From CAYPIE01 sp964410665 (GTDB taxonomy: Bacteria > Planctomycetota > Planctomycetia > Gemmatales > Gemmataceae), in NCBI GenBank assembly GCA_964410665.1, contig CAYPIE010000021.1, positions 14,203-78,202 on the forward strand: 64,000 bases of DNA, written 5' to 3'. The translations under genes were made by a program, and so were the position numbers. Within the stretch, counting starts at the first letter, position 1, and every line of letters starts with the position of its first letter. The notes under the pieces are model-generated. The model did not search any database and had not been told where the DNA came from. It saw only the letters and a program-made list of their open reading frames with translations. Shown here piece after piece: positions 24,150-33,105 of this stretch.

Positions 24150-25520
24150 TTAGAACAGTTCATCAATCGGTTGGAGGCCATAATCGACCAGCGGGATCGG
24201 CCGGCCCTGTACGCCGGGCAGTTCGTGGTGGGGGTCCAAGCCGAGGCCGCGGTAGACGGTGGCGGCGACTTCACCAGGGGTCACCGGCCGGGTTTTGACC
24301 GCATAGCCGAGCTCATCGGACTCGCCGATCACCCGGCCGCCTTGAATCGGCCCGCCGCCAATCAACATCGTCCAGACGCCTGGGTGGTGATCGCGGCCGC
24401 CGGCGGGGTTGATCTTGGGGGTGCGGCCGAATTCGCCGGTGGCAATAACGATCGTGTTCTTGATGAGGCCACGCTGTTTGAGGTCTTCCATCAACGTGCT
24501 CATGGCCCGGTCAAAGTTCGGGGCGACTTCCTCAGCCATTTGCACAATGTCGGTAAACGGTTTGGAACCGTGGATGTCCCAAGTCACTTCGTCGAAGACG
24601 GTCTCGAACATGTTCACGGTGACGAAGCGAACGCCTGCCTCGATGAGCCGCCGGGCCATCAGACAGCTCTGGCCGAAGCGGGTGCGGCCATAGCGGTCGC
24701 GGACCTCCTCTGGCTCCTTCTCGATGGCGAAGGCTTCGCGGGCCTTCTTGCTGGACATCAGCCGGTAGGCCTGGTTGAAGTTGTCGTCGAGCTGAGCGGC
24801 GGCCGGACTGTTCTCGAATGCCTTGACCGCCCCGTCCACAGCGTCGCGGAGCTTTTGCCGGCGTGCGGCACGCACCGGGGCGATGTAGTCCGGGGGCAAC
24901 AGGTCGGGTACCTTGAAGTTGGGTACCGATGGGTCGGCATTGAGCACAAACGGATCGTACGGCTTGCCCAGGTAGCCAGCATCCTGTCCATGCGGCATGT
25001 TGCCGCCCGTGCGGCCAATCGGCCGGGGGACTAAGACATGGCCGGGCAGTTCGCCGCGGCCGCCCTTGAGGTAGCTCAGCACACAGCCCATGTGCGGGTG
25101 ATGGACGCCGCCGGTGAATAGACGGCCGGTCTGCATCATCTGGTGACCGGTGTCGTGCACCGCGGTGGCGGTGTGGTAGACCGAGCGGATCAGGGACAGC
25201 GCGTCCATGTGCTCGGCCAATTTGGGGAAGATCTCCGTGGTCTGCAGGCCGGGCGTGATCGTCGGGATTGGCTTGAACGGTCCACGAATTTCGGCGGGGG
25301 CATCGGGCTTAGGGTCCCAGGTATCCAGCTGGCTGGGGCCACCGACCAGGAAGATGAAGATACAGTTGATGTCGCTGTCCGGGGTCCCAGAAGCCGCCTG
25401 CAGTTGCTGATAGCCGGCGAGAGTTAGGCCGAGCGTGGAGAGAGAGCCGGCGTGTAGAAAGTCCCGGCGGGTCAGGCCATCACAGAAAGAGACCGTACGA
25501 CTCGCATCCAGTCGGATCAT
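24150..25520 (-). CDS. Tat-exported DUF1501 (sulfatase-like) protein
   Basis: The 456-residue protein starts with a Tat-type signal (TRRDFLHAGSLSTLGLTLAGY at residues 17-37), followed by the DUF1501 core: IFIFLVGGPSQLDTWDPKP, HDTGHQMMQTGRLF, GEFGRTPKINPAGGRDHHPG, and a C-terminal TVYRGLGLDP. DUF1501 belongs to the alkaline-phosphatase/sulfatase superfamily, with metal-ligand-like Asp/His residues in these motifs. It follows the PSD1 gene by 46 bases on the same strand, the standard planctomycete pairing, which implies that both products work in the same exported complex or pathway. Confidence 0.92.
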   Translation of the reverse strand: MIRLDASRTVSFCDGLTRRDFLHAGSLSTLGLTLAGYQQLQAASGTPDSDINCIFIFLVGGPSQLDTWDPKPDAPAEIRGPFKPIPTITPGLQTTEIFPKLAEHMDALSLIRSVYHTATAVHDTGHQMMQTGRLFTGGVHHPHMGCVLSYLKGGRGELPGHVLVPRPIGRTGGNMPHGQDAGYLGKPYDPFVLNADPSVPNFKVPDLLPPDYIAPVRAARRQKLRDAVDGAVKAFENSPAAAQLDDNFNQAYRLMSSKKAREAFAIEKEPEEVRDRYGRTRFGQSCLMARRLIEAGVRFVTVNMFETVFDEVTWDIHGSKPFTDIVQMAEEVAPNFDRAMSTLMEDLKQRGLIKNTIVIATGEFGRTPKINPAGGRDHHPGVWTMLIGGGPIQGGRVIGESDELGYAVKTRPVTPGEVAATVYRGLGLDPHHELPGVQGRPIPLVDYGLQPIDELF

Positions 25521-25661
25521 AGCCAGGCTCCCGAAGCGCGAAAAGGGTGTCGGGTCGGCGGTGGGTGGCAGGAAATAACTTCCATCAGACTACCCGTACG
25601 TCGCGGGCAGGTCAACGAATTTGCCGCATCGACACCCTGATTCGAACGAACTCGGAAGGGG

Positions 25662-26735
25662 TCAGTTGGCGGGGCGAACCCGACGGATCCGATGGTTGAG
25701 CGTATCACCAATATACAGCGTGCCATCCGGAGTCACCGCTACACCATGGGGACGGCCTAATTCGGCCTCGGTAGCGACGCTGCCGTCGCCGGCTCCCCCT
25801 TGACGACCACTGCCGGCGACCGTGGTGACGATCCCGGTACGGGCGTCGATGCGGCGAATGACCTGGTTTTCAGTATCGACAACCAACACATTGCCGGTGT
25901 CGTCGATGGCGAGTTCCTTGGGGCCGTTGAAGGTCGCTTCGAGTGCAGGCCCACCATCGCCGGAATAGCCTCGCTTGCCTGTCCCGGCAAAGCGGGTGAT
26001 CTTGCCGGTGTTGAAGTCGATGCGACGAACGCCATGGCCGCCCCGCATGCAGATGTACAGCGATCCATCAGGAGCAACTGCAACCGCCCGCGGGCCATTG
26101 AGGCTGGCTTCGCGGTAGGGCCCCTGGTCACCGGTGTCGGCTCGCTTACCGTTCCCACACAGGGTGTTGATGAGACCGGTCTTGAGATCAACGACACGGA
26201 TGCGTTGGTCGGAGACATCCGCGATGTAGAGTTTGCCTTTGCTATCCAGAGCGATGCCATTGGGTTCCCGGAGTTGTGCTTGGCTAGCCGGACCGCCATC
26301 ACCCGAGTAGCCCTTGGTTCCAGTCCCGGCCACGTTCGTGATCACGCCGGTCGTCAGATCGACGCGGCGAATGCGGGCATTGAGACGATCGACAATGTAC
26401 AAATATCGATCTTGGTCGAGCGCTACGCCATAAGGCTCATGCAGTCGCGCCTGCTTGGCCGGGCCGCCATCACCGCGTTCGCCGATCTGACCAGTGCCGG
26501 CCACGTTGGTGATCAGGCCAGTCTGGGCATCCACCCGGCGTACGCAATGGTTGTTGGTGTCGGAGAAGAACAAGTTGCCGGCGGAATCGACCGCCACATC
26601 GAATGGATTGTTTAACTTGGCAGCGGTCGCCGGCTGACCATCCCCAGAATACCCTGGATCTCCTGTCCCAACGACCGTATCGATCGTCCCCGTGCTCATC
26701 CAAAACCCGGTGCATAACAGTGCCAGAGTGATCAT
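25662..26735 (-). CDS. Exported six-repeat NHL beta-propeller protein
   Basis: A 357-residue protein with a short hydrophobic N-terminus and six NHL-type repeats of about 55 residues, each with a GTGxxGYSGDGGPA-like turn, a GVALD-type strand and an R(I/V)R(R/V)VD ending. This gives a complete six-bladed propeller and no other domain. NHL propellers bind partners or ligands. The start overlaps the stop of the upstream ATPase gene (ATGA), so although it looks like a generic secreted propeller it is translated together with a BY-kinase-like protein. Confidence 0.88.
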   Translation of the reverse strand: MITLALLCTGFWMSTGTIDTVVGTGDPGYSGDGQPATAAKLNNPFDVAVDSAGNLFFSDTNNHCVRRVDAQTGLITNVAGTGQIGERGDGGPAKQARLHEPYGVALDQDRYLYIVDRLNARIRRVDLTTGVITNVAGTGTKGYSGDGGPASQAQLREPNGIALDSKGKLYIADVSDQRIRVVDLKTGLINTLCGNGKRADTGDQGPYREASLNGPRAVAVAPDGSLYICMRGGHGVRRIDFNTGKITRFAGTGKRGYSGDGGPALEATFNGPKELAIDDTGNVLVVDTENQVIRRIDARTGIVTTVAGSGRQGGAGDGSVATEAELGRPHGVAVTPDGTLYIGDTLNHRIRRVRPAN

Positions 26736-27691
26736 GGAGAGTCTTGCTCAGCCGAGGAATCGAGATATTTGGTCCAGACCATACCCAGTACCGGCAAGCT
26801 TTGTTGTTGGAGACCGCTCAGTAATTGGCGAATGGCCTCGCCATTGGCCTCGGCTTCTTCGGTGACTAGATAGACCGCATCGAGAGGCGTCGTCGTTTGC
26901 TGTCTGTGTGGGACCGATATCGGAGGTCGAAACTCTTCCCTCTGAAGCATCTCCGGCGCCAGATCTAGAATAATCCAGTCATACTCGCTTCGCAATGCAT
27001 CGAGCCAGCCGGGGGAGTTCGCTCGCACCGACGGATCACCCAAGGTCATTACGCCCAGACGATCCAATTCCGTGCCCACCGCGACTCCAGGAGCGGGGAC
27101 TACTCCCGCTTGGGCGGGAAACACGCCTTCCCTCGATCCATCCACGGCCAGAACGCGCACCTGACCGTTGCGCGCCAACGTGACTGCCAGGTTCAGAGCG
27201 ACCGCAGCGCGTTGTAATGGATCTGGACCGGTAAAAGCCAACACAGGAGTAGCGCACTCTTGTACCTGATCCATCACCTGAGACATCAATCCACGATATT
27301 GCTGGGCGATCAGATGGCGAGGATCGTGGAAGGCGATCACAGCCGAACCAAAGCTATACGGAGGGGTGAAGCGCAGTGTGTCTGGGGCTTCAATTGGTTC
27401 AAAGCGAATGGCGAACAACACGGGGGGGCTGGCATCGGATTGCGAATGCAATTTCGGCAACGATGCCGATGGGGACGTGACGCGCAGCGGCACGGTCGGG
27501 TCGGCCTCATCCACCCCTTCGCCCACTTCGAAGAAGGGGGTGGTATCCTCGTCGGGAACGTCAAGACGGCTTTCCAAATTCCCCTGCCGAGTTTCGGCGG
27601 AATGCACCAAACCTTCCGGTGCATTGGGACCAGCCGTTACTGGTGCATCCTGTCCCGCGGGACGGGTAAACAACTCAAACATGCGTCCCAT
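26732..27691 (-). CDS. BY-kinase/MinD-like P-loop protein with degenerate Walker A
   Basis: From the ATG at 27691 the product has 319 residues. An acidic, low-complexity N-terminal half (to about residue 110) is followed by a CpsD/MinD-type fold: VLAFTGPDPLQRAAVALNLA, VRVLAVDGSREG (Walker A' like), and YDWIILDLAPEM (Walker B like). The usual GxxGxGKT/S is replaced by GPDPLQRAA, so nucleotide hydrolysis is doubtful. GTG at 27697 is an alternative start. It lies between the ExeA-like ATPase (gap about 80 bases) and the NHL gene. Exopolysaccharide control is a plausible but unproven role. Confidence 0.7.
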   Translation of the reverse strand: MGRMFELFTRPAGQDAPVTAGPNAPEGLVHSAETRQGNLESRLDVPDEDTTPFFEVGEGVDEADPTVPLRVTSPSASLPKLHSQSDASPPVLFAIRFEPIEAPDTLRFTPPYSFGSAVIAFHDPRHLIAQQYRGLMSQVMDQVQECATPVLAFTGPDPLQRAAVALNLAVTLARNGQVRVLAVDGSREGVFPAQAGVVPAPGVAVGTELDRLGVMTLGDPSVRANSPGWLDALRSEYDWIILDLAPEMLQREEFRPPISVPHRQQTTTPLDAVYLVTEEAEANGEAIRQLLSGLQQQSLPVLGMVWTKYLDSSAEQDSP

Positions 27692-27772
27692 GGCCACAGG
27701 TCCCTTTCCAGCGCAAAGTGTGGGGGAGTTACCGCAAGCTTTGCCCTTCGTTCGATGCTGAGCAATGCCCCG

Positions 27773-28672
27773 CTATCCCTCGCTCCAGCGGAGTTTTGTT
27801 TCGTTGGTTGAGGTGGACTCTTCGCTCGACTCACGAAAGGGCAGTCGCCGAGGCGTTTCCTCGGTCTCCCCGCTTCCTAACATCTCCAGGACCACCTCAG
27901 CATCCACTTGTGGCATCCCTAGTTGGGCGGTTGTGCGTAAAGCGGTGGCCATTAGCTGATTGAGTAAACGGGGTAAGCCCGCAGCATGTTCAGCGATCAG
28001 CTCCGCTGCTTCCGCGGACAAGATCTCATCCGGGCGACCTCCCGCTAAGCGAAGCTGATGTTGCAAATAGTCGACGGCTTCTTCGGGGGCCAGAGGCTGA
28101 AGCTCCGTACGAATCAATAATCGCTGGCGTAGTGAACGAAGCTCATTGCGTTCGAGCAGCGTTCGGATCTCAAGCTGTCCCAACAACAACACCTGAATGA
28201 TCTGGGCCTGACCATTATTGAGGTTGGTCCACTGACGAATTTCTTCAAAGGCTTCCAGTGGCAGCAAGTCGGCCTCATCCACGATCACCATGGTGGGCTG
28301 ACCGTTGCCGAACCGATTCAGGCAGGCCTCATACCAGGCTAATCGAAGTTCTTGCTCGGAAAGACCCTGGTATGGCAGACGGAGATCAAACAGCAATGCC
28401 TTGAGAAGATCGCCACGCGTCGCTTGCGTCGTCGAAGGCAGAAACAGGTATTGCCTTGGGAGCTCTTCCGCGACGCTCATGAGCCGCTGAGCCAAGAGTG
28501 TTTTGCCAACACCCGTCACCCCGGATAGGAGTAGCAATGGTTCATCATCGGCCAGCCCAGCTTGCAGTTCACCAAGCACACGTTCATGACTGCTGGCCGG
28601 ATAGTACATTCCGGCATCGGGAAGCGAACGGAAGGGCCGTCGGCGGAAGCCGAAGTGGCGTTCCAGGATCAT
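27773..28672 (-). CDS. ExeA/GspA-like AAA ATPase
   Basis: The ATG at 28672 has GGGGGAG six bases upstream and yields 299 residues. The sequence starts with the ExeA pattern (ERHFGFRRRPFRSLPD), then Walker A GVTGVGKT, Walker B MVIVDEADLLP, and a C-terminal lid with LPRLLNQLMATALRTT. Family members include general-secretion ExeA, exopolysaccharide TniB-like ATPases and transposition partners. No transposase is near. The downstream MinD-like and NHL genes suggest a role in envelope polymer export or assembly. An in-frame codon at 28831 is less likely. Confidence 0.82.
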   Translation of the reverse strand: MILERHFGFRRRPFRSLPDAGMYYPASSHERVLGELQAGLADDEPLLLLSGVTGVGKTLLAQRLMSVAEELPRQYLFLPSTTQATRGDLLKALLFDLRLPYQGLSEQELRLAWYEACLNRFGNGQPTMVIVDEADLLPLEAFEEIRQWTNLNNGQAQIIQVLLLGQLEIRTLLERNELRSLRQRLLIRTELQPLAPEEAVDYLQHQLRLAGGRPDEILSAEAAELIAEHAAGLPRLLNQLMATALRTTAQLGMPQVDAEVVLEMLGSGETEETPRRLPFRESSEESTSTNETKLRWSEG

Positions 28673-28825
28673 GGACGCTCCCCCATAACGGACGAATATG
28701 CCAACGCGATCCGAACATAGCCTGTGAAATAATCGGTGTAGCTGTGGAAGGTTCTTGACTTTATCCTGCATCAATTGCCCGTGAGTCGCGGCTCCAGGCC
28801 TTGGGCAGATTCGCGAATGATTGCC

Positions 28826-28853
28826 TTGCAAGCTGGCCGATAATCGTTATAAC
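28826..28853 (+). promoter_or_regulatory. Possible promoter for the TPR-like gene
   Basis: TTGCAA (28826-28831) and TATAAC (28848-28853) are separated by 16 bases and lie 49 bases before the start at 28902. Confidence 0.4.
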
Positions 28854-28901
28854 TACCGCGTCTGACTCGCAATGATTACTCGCTGCATGGAGGCAGCCAC
28901 C

Positions 28902-29666
28902 ATGAGCATGACGCTCGATCTCTTCGAGAGCCTATTGGGCATCGCTACTCGTTATCGTCATCTTGGCCGTATGCAGGACGCCTTGGTCCAACTCAAGCGA
29001 TTGGCGGATTTCCCCGCGTTGCGTCCCGACCTGCAAGCTCGCGTTCAGCAATCCCTTGGAGAATTGCATCAACACGAGGAACGCTTTGTCCAAGCCCGTC
29101 GTCACTTTCGTCAGGCCTTGGCCCTGCAGGAGGATCGGGAAACGCGTTTCCGGTTGGCCGAGTGCTATCTCCGCGATCCCCAGGCCAATGTGCTGCGGGC
29201 ACGGACCCACTTGCGAGTTGCACTCGATGCCGCCCCTGCCGAGCCACGCTACTTGGCTGCCTATGGGGAACTCGCCCTTCGCGTCGATCGCGAACGCACT
29301 GGGTTGAAGTATTTAGCACGTGCTTATCAGTCCGCACCGCACGATCTGCCGATCTTGGAGCAGTATCTGGATGCATTGATTCAATCCGGCCGGGTGCTCC
29401 AAGCTCAGCGTCTGTTACGCGTCGCTGAGTTTCAGTTTCCAGGCGACCAACGCTTCGAGAATTTGCGACTTCAATGTCGCTTTCAAATCGCGCGTCAACA
29501 ACAACGTCACCAGATAGAGAGCACCACCGAACCAGTGCTCCGCTTCCCAATATCCAGTCCTGATGCGACCCCGGTGCGACTCCAAGTTGTCCGACAGGAT
29601 GCGGCCAGCCGGCTGGCTCGCCCGCATACCCTGCGGTTGCGTCTTCGTCGATTCGACGCTTCCTAA
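28902..29666 (+). CDS. TPR-like repeat protein
   Basis: A 254-residue, arginine-rich, all-helical protein with at least four TPR-like helical pairs (for example GRMQDALVQLKRLADFP, ERFVQARRHFRQALALQ, and ANVLRARTHLRVALDAAP). It has no signal peptide or membrane segment. GGAGG lies 9 bases before the ATG at 28902, favouring it over in-frame starts at 28872 and 28887. It is divergent from the ExeA-like gene. The repeats resemble those of adaptor proteins; no partner can be named from the sequence. Confidence 0.75.
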   Translation: MSMTLDLFESLLGIATRYRHLGRMQDALVQLKRLADFPALRPDLQARVQQSLGELHQHEERFVQARRHFRQALALQEDRETRFRLAECYLRDPQANVLRARTHLRVALDAAPAEPRYLAAYGELALRVDRERTGLKYLARAYQSAPHDLPILEQYLDALIQSGRVLQAQRLLRVAEFQFPGDQRFENLRLQCRFQIARQQQRHQIESTTEPVLRFPISSPDATPVRLQVVRQDAASRLARPHTLRLRLRRFDAS

Positions 29667-29972
29667 ATCGAAATCCCTCGGCCTCTCCGTGACGATGGCG
29701 GCCCGTTTTGAGGACTGGGCCGCCATCCGATCCCATTAATCTTGCTGATAGGGTGCTTCAAACTCGGAGGTGAGTTCCGGGAGTTCCGCTCGGAGCTCTT
29801 CCATAGAATGATATTCTTGGTCGCCGAGCAACCGGTTGGCCATATCCCGCGGAGAGAGGCAGTAGGAGCAAGTGCAAATCTCGAGACAATGCGAACGTTT
29901 GAACGATGTTACAACGGGCAGTGTTTCGCTTTGTTCCAGCCGCGACCCCAGCGATTACAACATTGTGAGTGC
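29667..29972. other. Gap between TPR-like gene and maf
   Basis: About 306 bases between convergent genes. The only candidate inside is a 35-codon minus-strand frame at 29736-29843; otherwise nothing recognisable. Confidence 0.6.
29736..29843 (-). CDS. Possible 35-residue acidic peptide
   Basis: A minus-strand frame starting ATG at 29843 encodes a short acidic peptide with LLGDQEYHSMEELRAELPEL in its centre, which has protein-like amphipathic composition. The same frame extends upstream as far as a stop near 29960 and includes an ICTCSYC cysteine cluster but no ATG or GTG. No strong ribosome site is seen. It may be a remnant or chance. Confidence 0.25.
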   Translation of the reverse strand: MANRLLGDQEYHSMEELRAELPELTSEFEAPYQQD

Positions 29973-30563
29973 TTATCTCAACTGCTCTAGCCGTGCAAAT
30001 ATCGCTGCCAGGGACTCCATCGGTAGGCCAATGACATTCGTCAACGACCCCTCGACCACCTCTAGATAGGGATCATCATGATCGCGAATCGCATACGCCC
30101 CCGAACAGCCCTGCCATTGTCGGGTGGCCAGATACGCGTCCAACTCGGCAGAAGTCATGGGCCGCATCCGCACCAAACTGCGTTCCTGCCAGCACCATTG
30201 CCAGTCGGTCGGCCGTAGCCAGAGGCAAACTCCCGTCCACAACTCGTGAACTTTACCGCCGAGCATCGTCAGGATGCGGCGGGCATCGGCCTCATCCTCT
30301 GCCTTACCGATGACGCTGCCGTCCAGCCAACCGACCGTGTCGGCGGTTAACACGATTCCCTCGGCCACGCCCGGCGCCACCGCAGCCGCCTTGCGCCAGG
30401 CCACATCGTGGACATAGTGCCGGATATCGCCAAACGCCGTCTGGGTCGGCTCATCAATGTTCGCGGGCCGAATATCGAAGGAGTAGCCTGCCTGACGCAG
30501 AAGCTCACGTCGGCCGAGTGAACCGCTGGCAAGAATCAGGCGGAACGGCAGGTCGATTGCCAT
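29973..30563 (-). CDS. maf: Maf/Ham1-fold nucleoside triphosphate pyrophosphatase
   Basis: From the ATG at 30563 the protein has 196 residues and shows the Maf signature: LILASGSLGRRELLRQAG, ADTVGWLDGSVIGKAED, and GCSGAYAIRDHDDPYLEVVEGSLTNVIGLP in the C-terminal half (two adjoining motifs). Maf proteins hydrolyse non-canonical or modified NTPs to keep them out of nucleic acids. The beginning lies within the 3' end of the heptosyltransferase gene, so it is the last member of an overlapping three-gene run. Confidence 0.9.
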   Translation of the reverse strand: MAIDLPFRLILASGSLGRRELLRQAGYSFDIRPANIDEPTQTAFGDIRHYVHDVAWRKAAAVAPGVAEGIVLTADTVGWLDGSVIGKAEDEADARRILTMLGGKVHELWTGVCLWLRPTDWQWCWQERSLVRMRPMTSAELDAYLATRQWQGCSGAYAIRDHDDPYLEVVEGSLTNVIGLPMESLAAIFARLEQLR

Positions 30564-31603
30564 CGGAAGAGCACCTCGCCTAACACCGGAGCAACCCGCT
30601 CGGGGGTCAACTCGTCCATACAACTTTGATGAGAACAGATACGTTGATAACTTCCGTGACAGTCTACGCGGGTTGCTATCGGCCCGAGCCGCAGGCCATA
30701 GGGTCCATGGCGTTCAACCCGGGTACAGGTGTAGGGCGCAACGACGGGCTTGCCTAGGGCAGTCGCCAGATGCAATGGACCGCTATCGTTCGCGAAGACA
30801 AGGTCGGCCGCAGCCAGAATCGCCACCAGCTGGGCCAGTGTCGTCTGACCAGCCAGGTCTACGGCTGCCCTAGTGGGAAGGTTCCTCATGACCTCCTGAG
30901 TAATCGACCGCTCCTCACGAGCACCGATCAACAGGGAGGTACCGCCGACCAATCCATGGGTGCGCTGAATGAGCTGTGCAAAATGCTCTGGCGGCCAACG
31001 CTTGGTCTGCCAGCGGGCTCCGGGGGCCACAACGACCCAGGGCCGCGGTACGCCGCGGAGTCGTTCGGCCAACCAAACCCTTGCTTGAGACTGCACGGGC
31101 ACAAAAAACCGCTTAGGCAGATGTCCCACCCCAAATGCCTCGGCCACCCGCCAGCAACGGTCCACGGCATGCAACGTCTGCGGAGCATCGACCAGATCAG
31201 TGTAGAATGTCCGGCTCCCTTCCCGGGCCTGCCTTAAGCCGACCCGACGCTGAGCCCCGGTCCAGCCGGTCATGAGCCCGCTACGCAACAAGCCCTGCAG
31301 ATCGACCACTAAGTCGAATTCGCCTCGGCGTAAATCGGCAGTCAGCTCGTACAGGTGACTTAGACCCGAGACGAAGCCAGAGCGAAATGGTTTGCGCTCG
31401 AAGGGGAAGACAGCATTCAGGTCCGGATTCCCCTCAAGCAAGACCCGGTAGGCGGCATTCACTAGCCAGGTGATCTGTGCCTGCGGATAACGCTGTCGCA
31501 GTGCCGCCAGCACTGGCAAAGCATGCACGATGTCGCCCAGAGCGCTGGGCTTGAGCAACAGGATCCGCTCAGCCGGGTACTCAGCCAGACTCACTCGGGG
31601 CAT
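30536..31603 (-). CDS. Heptosyltransferase-like glycosyltransferase (GT9)
   Basis: This 355-residue protein has the GT9 opening RILLLKPSALGDIVHALPVL, the central WVVVAPGARWQTKRWP, and the nucleotide-sugar site FANDSGPLHLATALGKP. Those are the marks of ADP-heptose:LPS heptosyltransferases (WaaC/WaaF). It probably adds a sugar to an LPS-like core on the inner face of the cytoplasmic membrane. It starts 23 bases before the end of the MFS gene and overlaps maf by 28 bases. Confidence 0.88.
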   Translation of the reverse strand: MPRVSLAEYPAERILLLKPSALGDIVHALPVLAALRQRYPQAQITWLVNAAYRVLLEGNPDLNAVFPFERKPFRSGFVSGLSHLYELTADLRRGEFDLVVDLQGLLRSGLMTGWTGAQRRVGLRQAREGSRTFYTDLVDAPQTLHAVDRCWRVAEAFGVGHLPKRFFVPVQSQARVWLAERLRGVPRPWVVVAPGARWQTKRWPPEHFAQLIQRTHGLVGGTSLLIGAREERSITQEVMRNLPTRAAVDLAGQTTLAQLVAILAAADLVFANDSGPLHLATALGKPVVAPYTCTRVERHGPYGLRLGPIATRVDCHGSYQRICSHQSCMDELTPERVAPVLGEVLFRWQSTCRSA

Positions 31604-32930
31604 CGTTGGTTTCCTTCAACGGCTCGGCAACCGGATCGTGCTGGACTCGTGGCACCAGCGTGAGCACAAATAGCAACACACTCCCCGCGACGACGTAGGG
31701 CAACACGTGCGCGGTGTTCTCCAGTGGGAACAGGGTCAGGCCCACCATTGGCCCACCGATCCGGGCAAGGGCGTTAAAAGCTTGGTTGACACCGAGCACC
31801 TCGCCCTGGCGGTTGGGATCACTACGCCGCGAGATCAGGCCCTGAACCGAAGGGGTGGTGAAGGCAAAGCCACACACCGCCACGGTCAGGGCGACCCGGA
31901 AGCCACCGAGCAGATAGGTATCGTTCGACAGAGAGCCGTCGGTGAGTGCGGCCACCACTGCCAAGCCGACGATCCCGGCAAACATCAAAAACACACCGAG
32001 GCGGACAAAGGTGACTTCGCTGGAGCGTCGGATCAGACCCCGATAGACCCCCTGAGCCATCATGAGCACAAACCCGACGTAGGCGAAGACTAAAAAGTTG
32101 TCGGCATCGGCATAGCCGAAGGACTCGGTCAACAGGGCGAGCGTCGCCTCGAAGTTGGCGAAGGCGAAGGTGCCGAGGGTGGCGATCGCCACCAGTAGGC
32201 CCACGGTAGGGGTCTGCAGGGTCGAGAGTAGCTTGCGGAAGCCCGGACGACCGCGGTGTCCGGCTGGTGCGTCGGTCTGCCGGGTTTCCGGCAACAGGAT
32301 CACCGCCAGGACTAGAGCGATCAGCGACAAGCCTGCCGCGACCAGGCCGACCCCAGCACGCGAGTCGGGATACCAGGTCAAGGCAGCGTAAGCAACCAGT
32401 GGCCCGAAGGTGAAGCCGATACCGAAGGCTGCGCCGATGAGGGCCATGCCGCGGGCACGTTGCTCAGGCGGGGTACAGTCGGCAATGACCGCCTGGGCGG
32501 TGCCGATGGTAGCACCGCTGATTCCGGCCCCGACCCGAGACAGCAGGATCAGGCTCAAGGCCAACCAGGCCTGGGCCGGCGACAGATCGGTAGCAAAAGC
32601 GAACAAAGTATAAAACACGACCGAGCCAGCCAGGCCAATCAAAAGGATTGGCCGTCGGCCGAACCGGTCGGAAAGCCGCCCCCAAATCGGGGCAAAAATC
32701 AATTGCATCAGTGAAAATGATGTGTACAAAATGCCAATAATCGCCCCCCCGACGGCATTGGGGACGCGGGTCAGATAATCATCGGCGTAGCGGGGTAACA
32801 GCGGCAAAACGATGCCAAATCCCAACAGGTCGATGAACACGACCACAAACACAATAAGCAGTGCAGACTTGGGCGGCCCGGACGGTGTGTTGGCATCAGA
32901 GGAGTTCGAGACAGTGGGTTCAGCAGTCAT
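31581..32930 (-). CDS. Major facilitator superfamily transporter (TetA-like)
   Basis: A 449-residue membrane protein with twelve predictable helices. The motif A loop GRLSDRFGRRPILLIGLAG lies between helices 2 and 3 and marks drug:H+ antiporters of the 12-helix DHA1/TetA type. The substrate cannot be read from sequence. It heads an overlapping group with the GT9 and maf genes, so co-transcription with envelope and housekeeping genes is likely. Confidence 0.88.
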   Translation of the reverse strand: MTAEPTVSNSSDANTPSGPPKSALLIVFVVVFIDLLGFGIVLPLLPRYADDYLTRVPNAVGGAIIGILYTSFSLMQLIFAPIWGRLSDRFGRRPILLIGLAGSVVFYTLFAFATDLSPAQAWLALSLILLSRVGAGISGATIGTAQAVIADCTPPEQRARGMALIGAAFGIGFTFGPLVAYAALTWYPDSRAGVGLVAAGLSLIALVLAVILLPETRQTDAPAGHRGRPGFRKLLSTLQTPTVGLLVAIATLGTFAFANFEATLALLTESFGYADADNFLVFAYVGFVLMMAQGVYRGLIRRSSEVTFVRLGVFLMFAGIVGLAVVAALTDGSLSNDTYLLGGFRVALTVAVCGFAFTTPSVQGLISRRSDPNRQGEVLGVNQAFNALARIGGPMVGLTLFPLENTAHVLPYVVAGSVLLFVLTLVPRVQHDPVAEPLKETNDAPSESG

Positions 32931-33105
32931 AATGGCTCACTATTCGATCGGCCCACATGGGCATCACTGGTACATCCGGTATCTCTGGCAACTCCGTTGG
33001 GGGATTTTCCCCATCGGCACCGCACGACGAGTTGACCACCCGGTTTTTCTGCGGCACGCTTGGTCATTGAATTTCTCTGCTGGCAGTACGCAAGGATGAC
33101 CCCGC

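Noticed and set aside
27773..28672. ExeA-like ATPase as part of a Tn7-like or TniB-type transposon
   Set aside because: No transposase, TnsD/TniQ-like gene or terminal repeats are seen nearby; neighbours are a MinD-like and an NHL protein.
28993..29736. A 247-codon minus-strand frame opposite the TPR-like gene
   Set aside because: The plus-strand gene has a good ribosome site and clear helical repeats; the antisense product is Arg/Gly/Pro-rich and without domain features.
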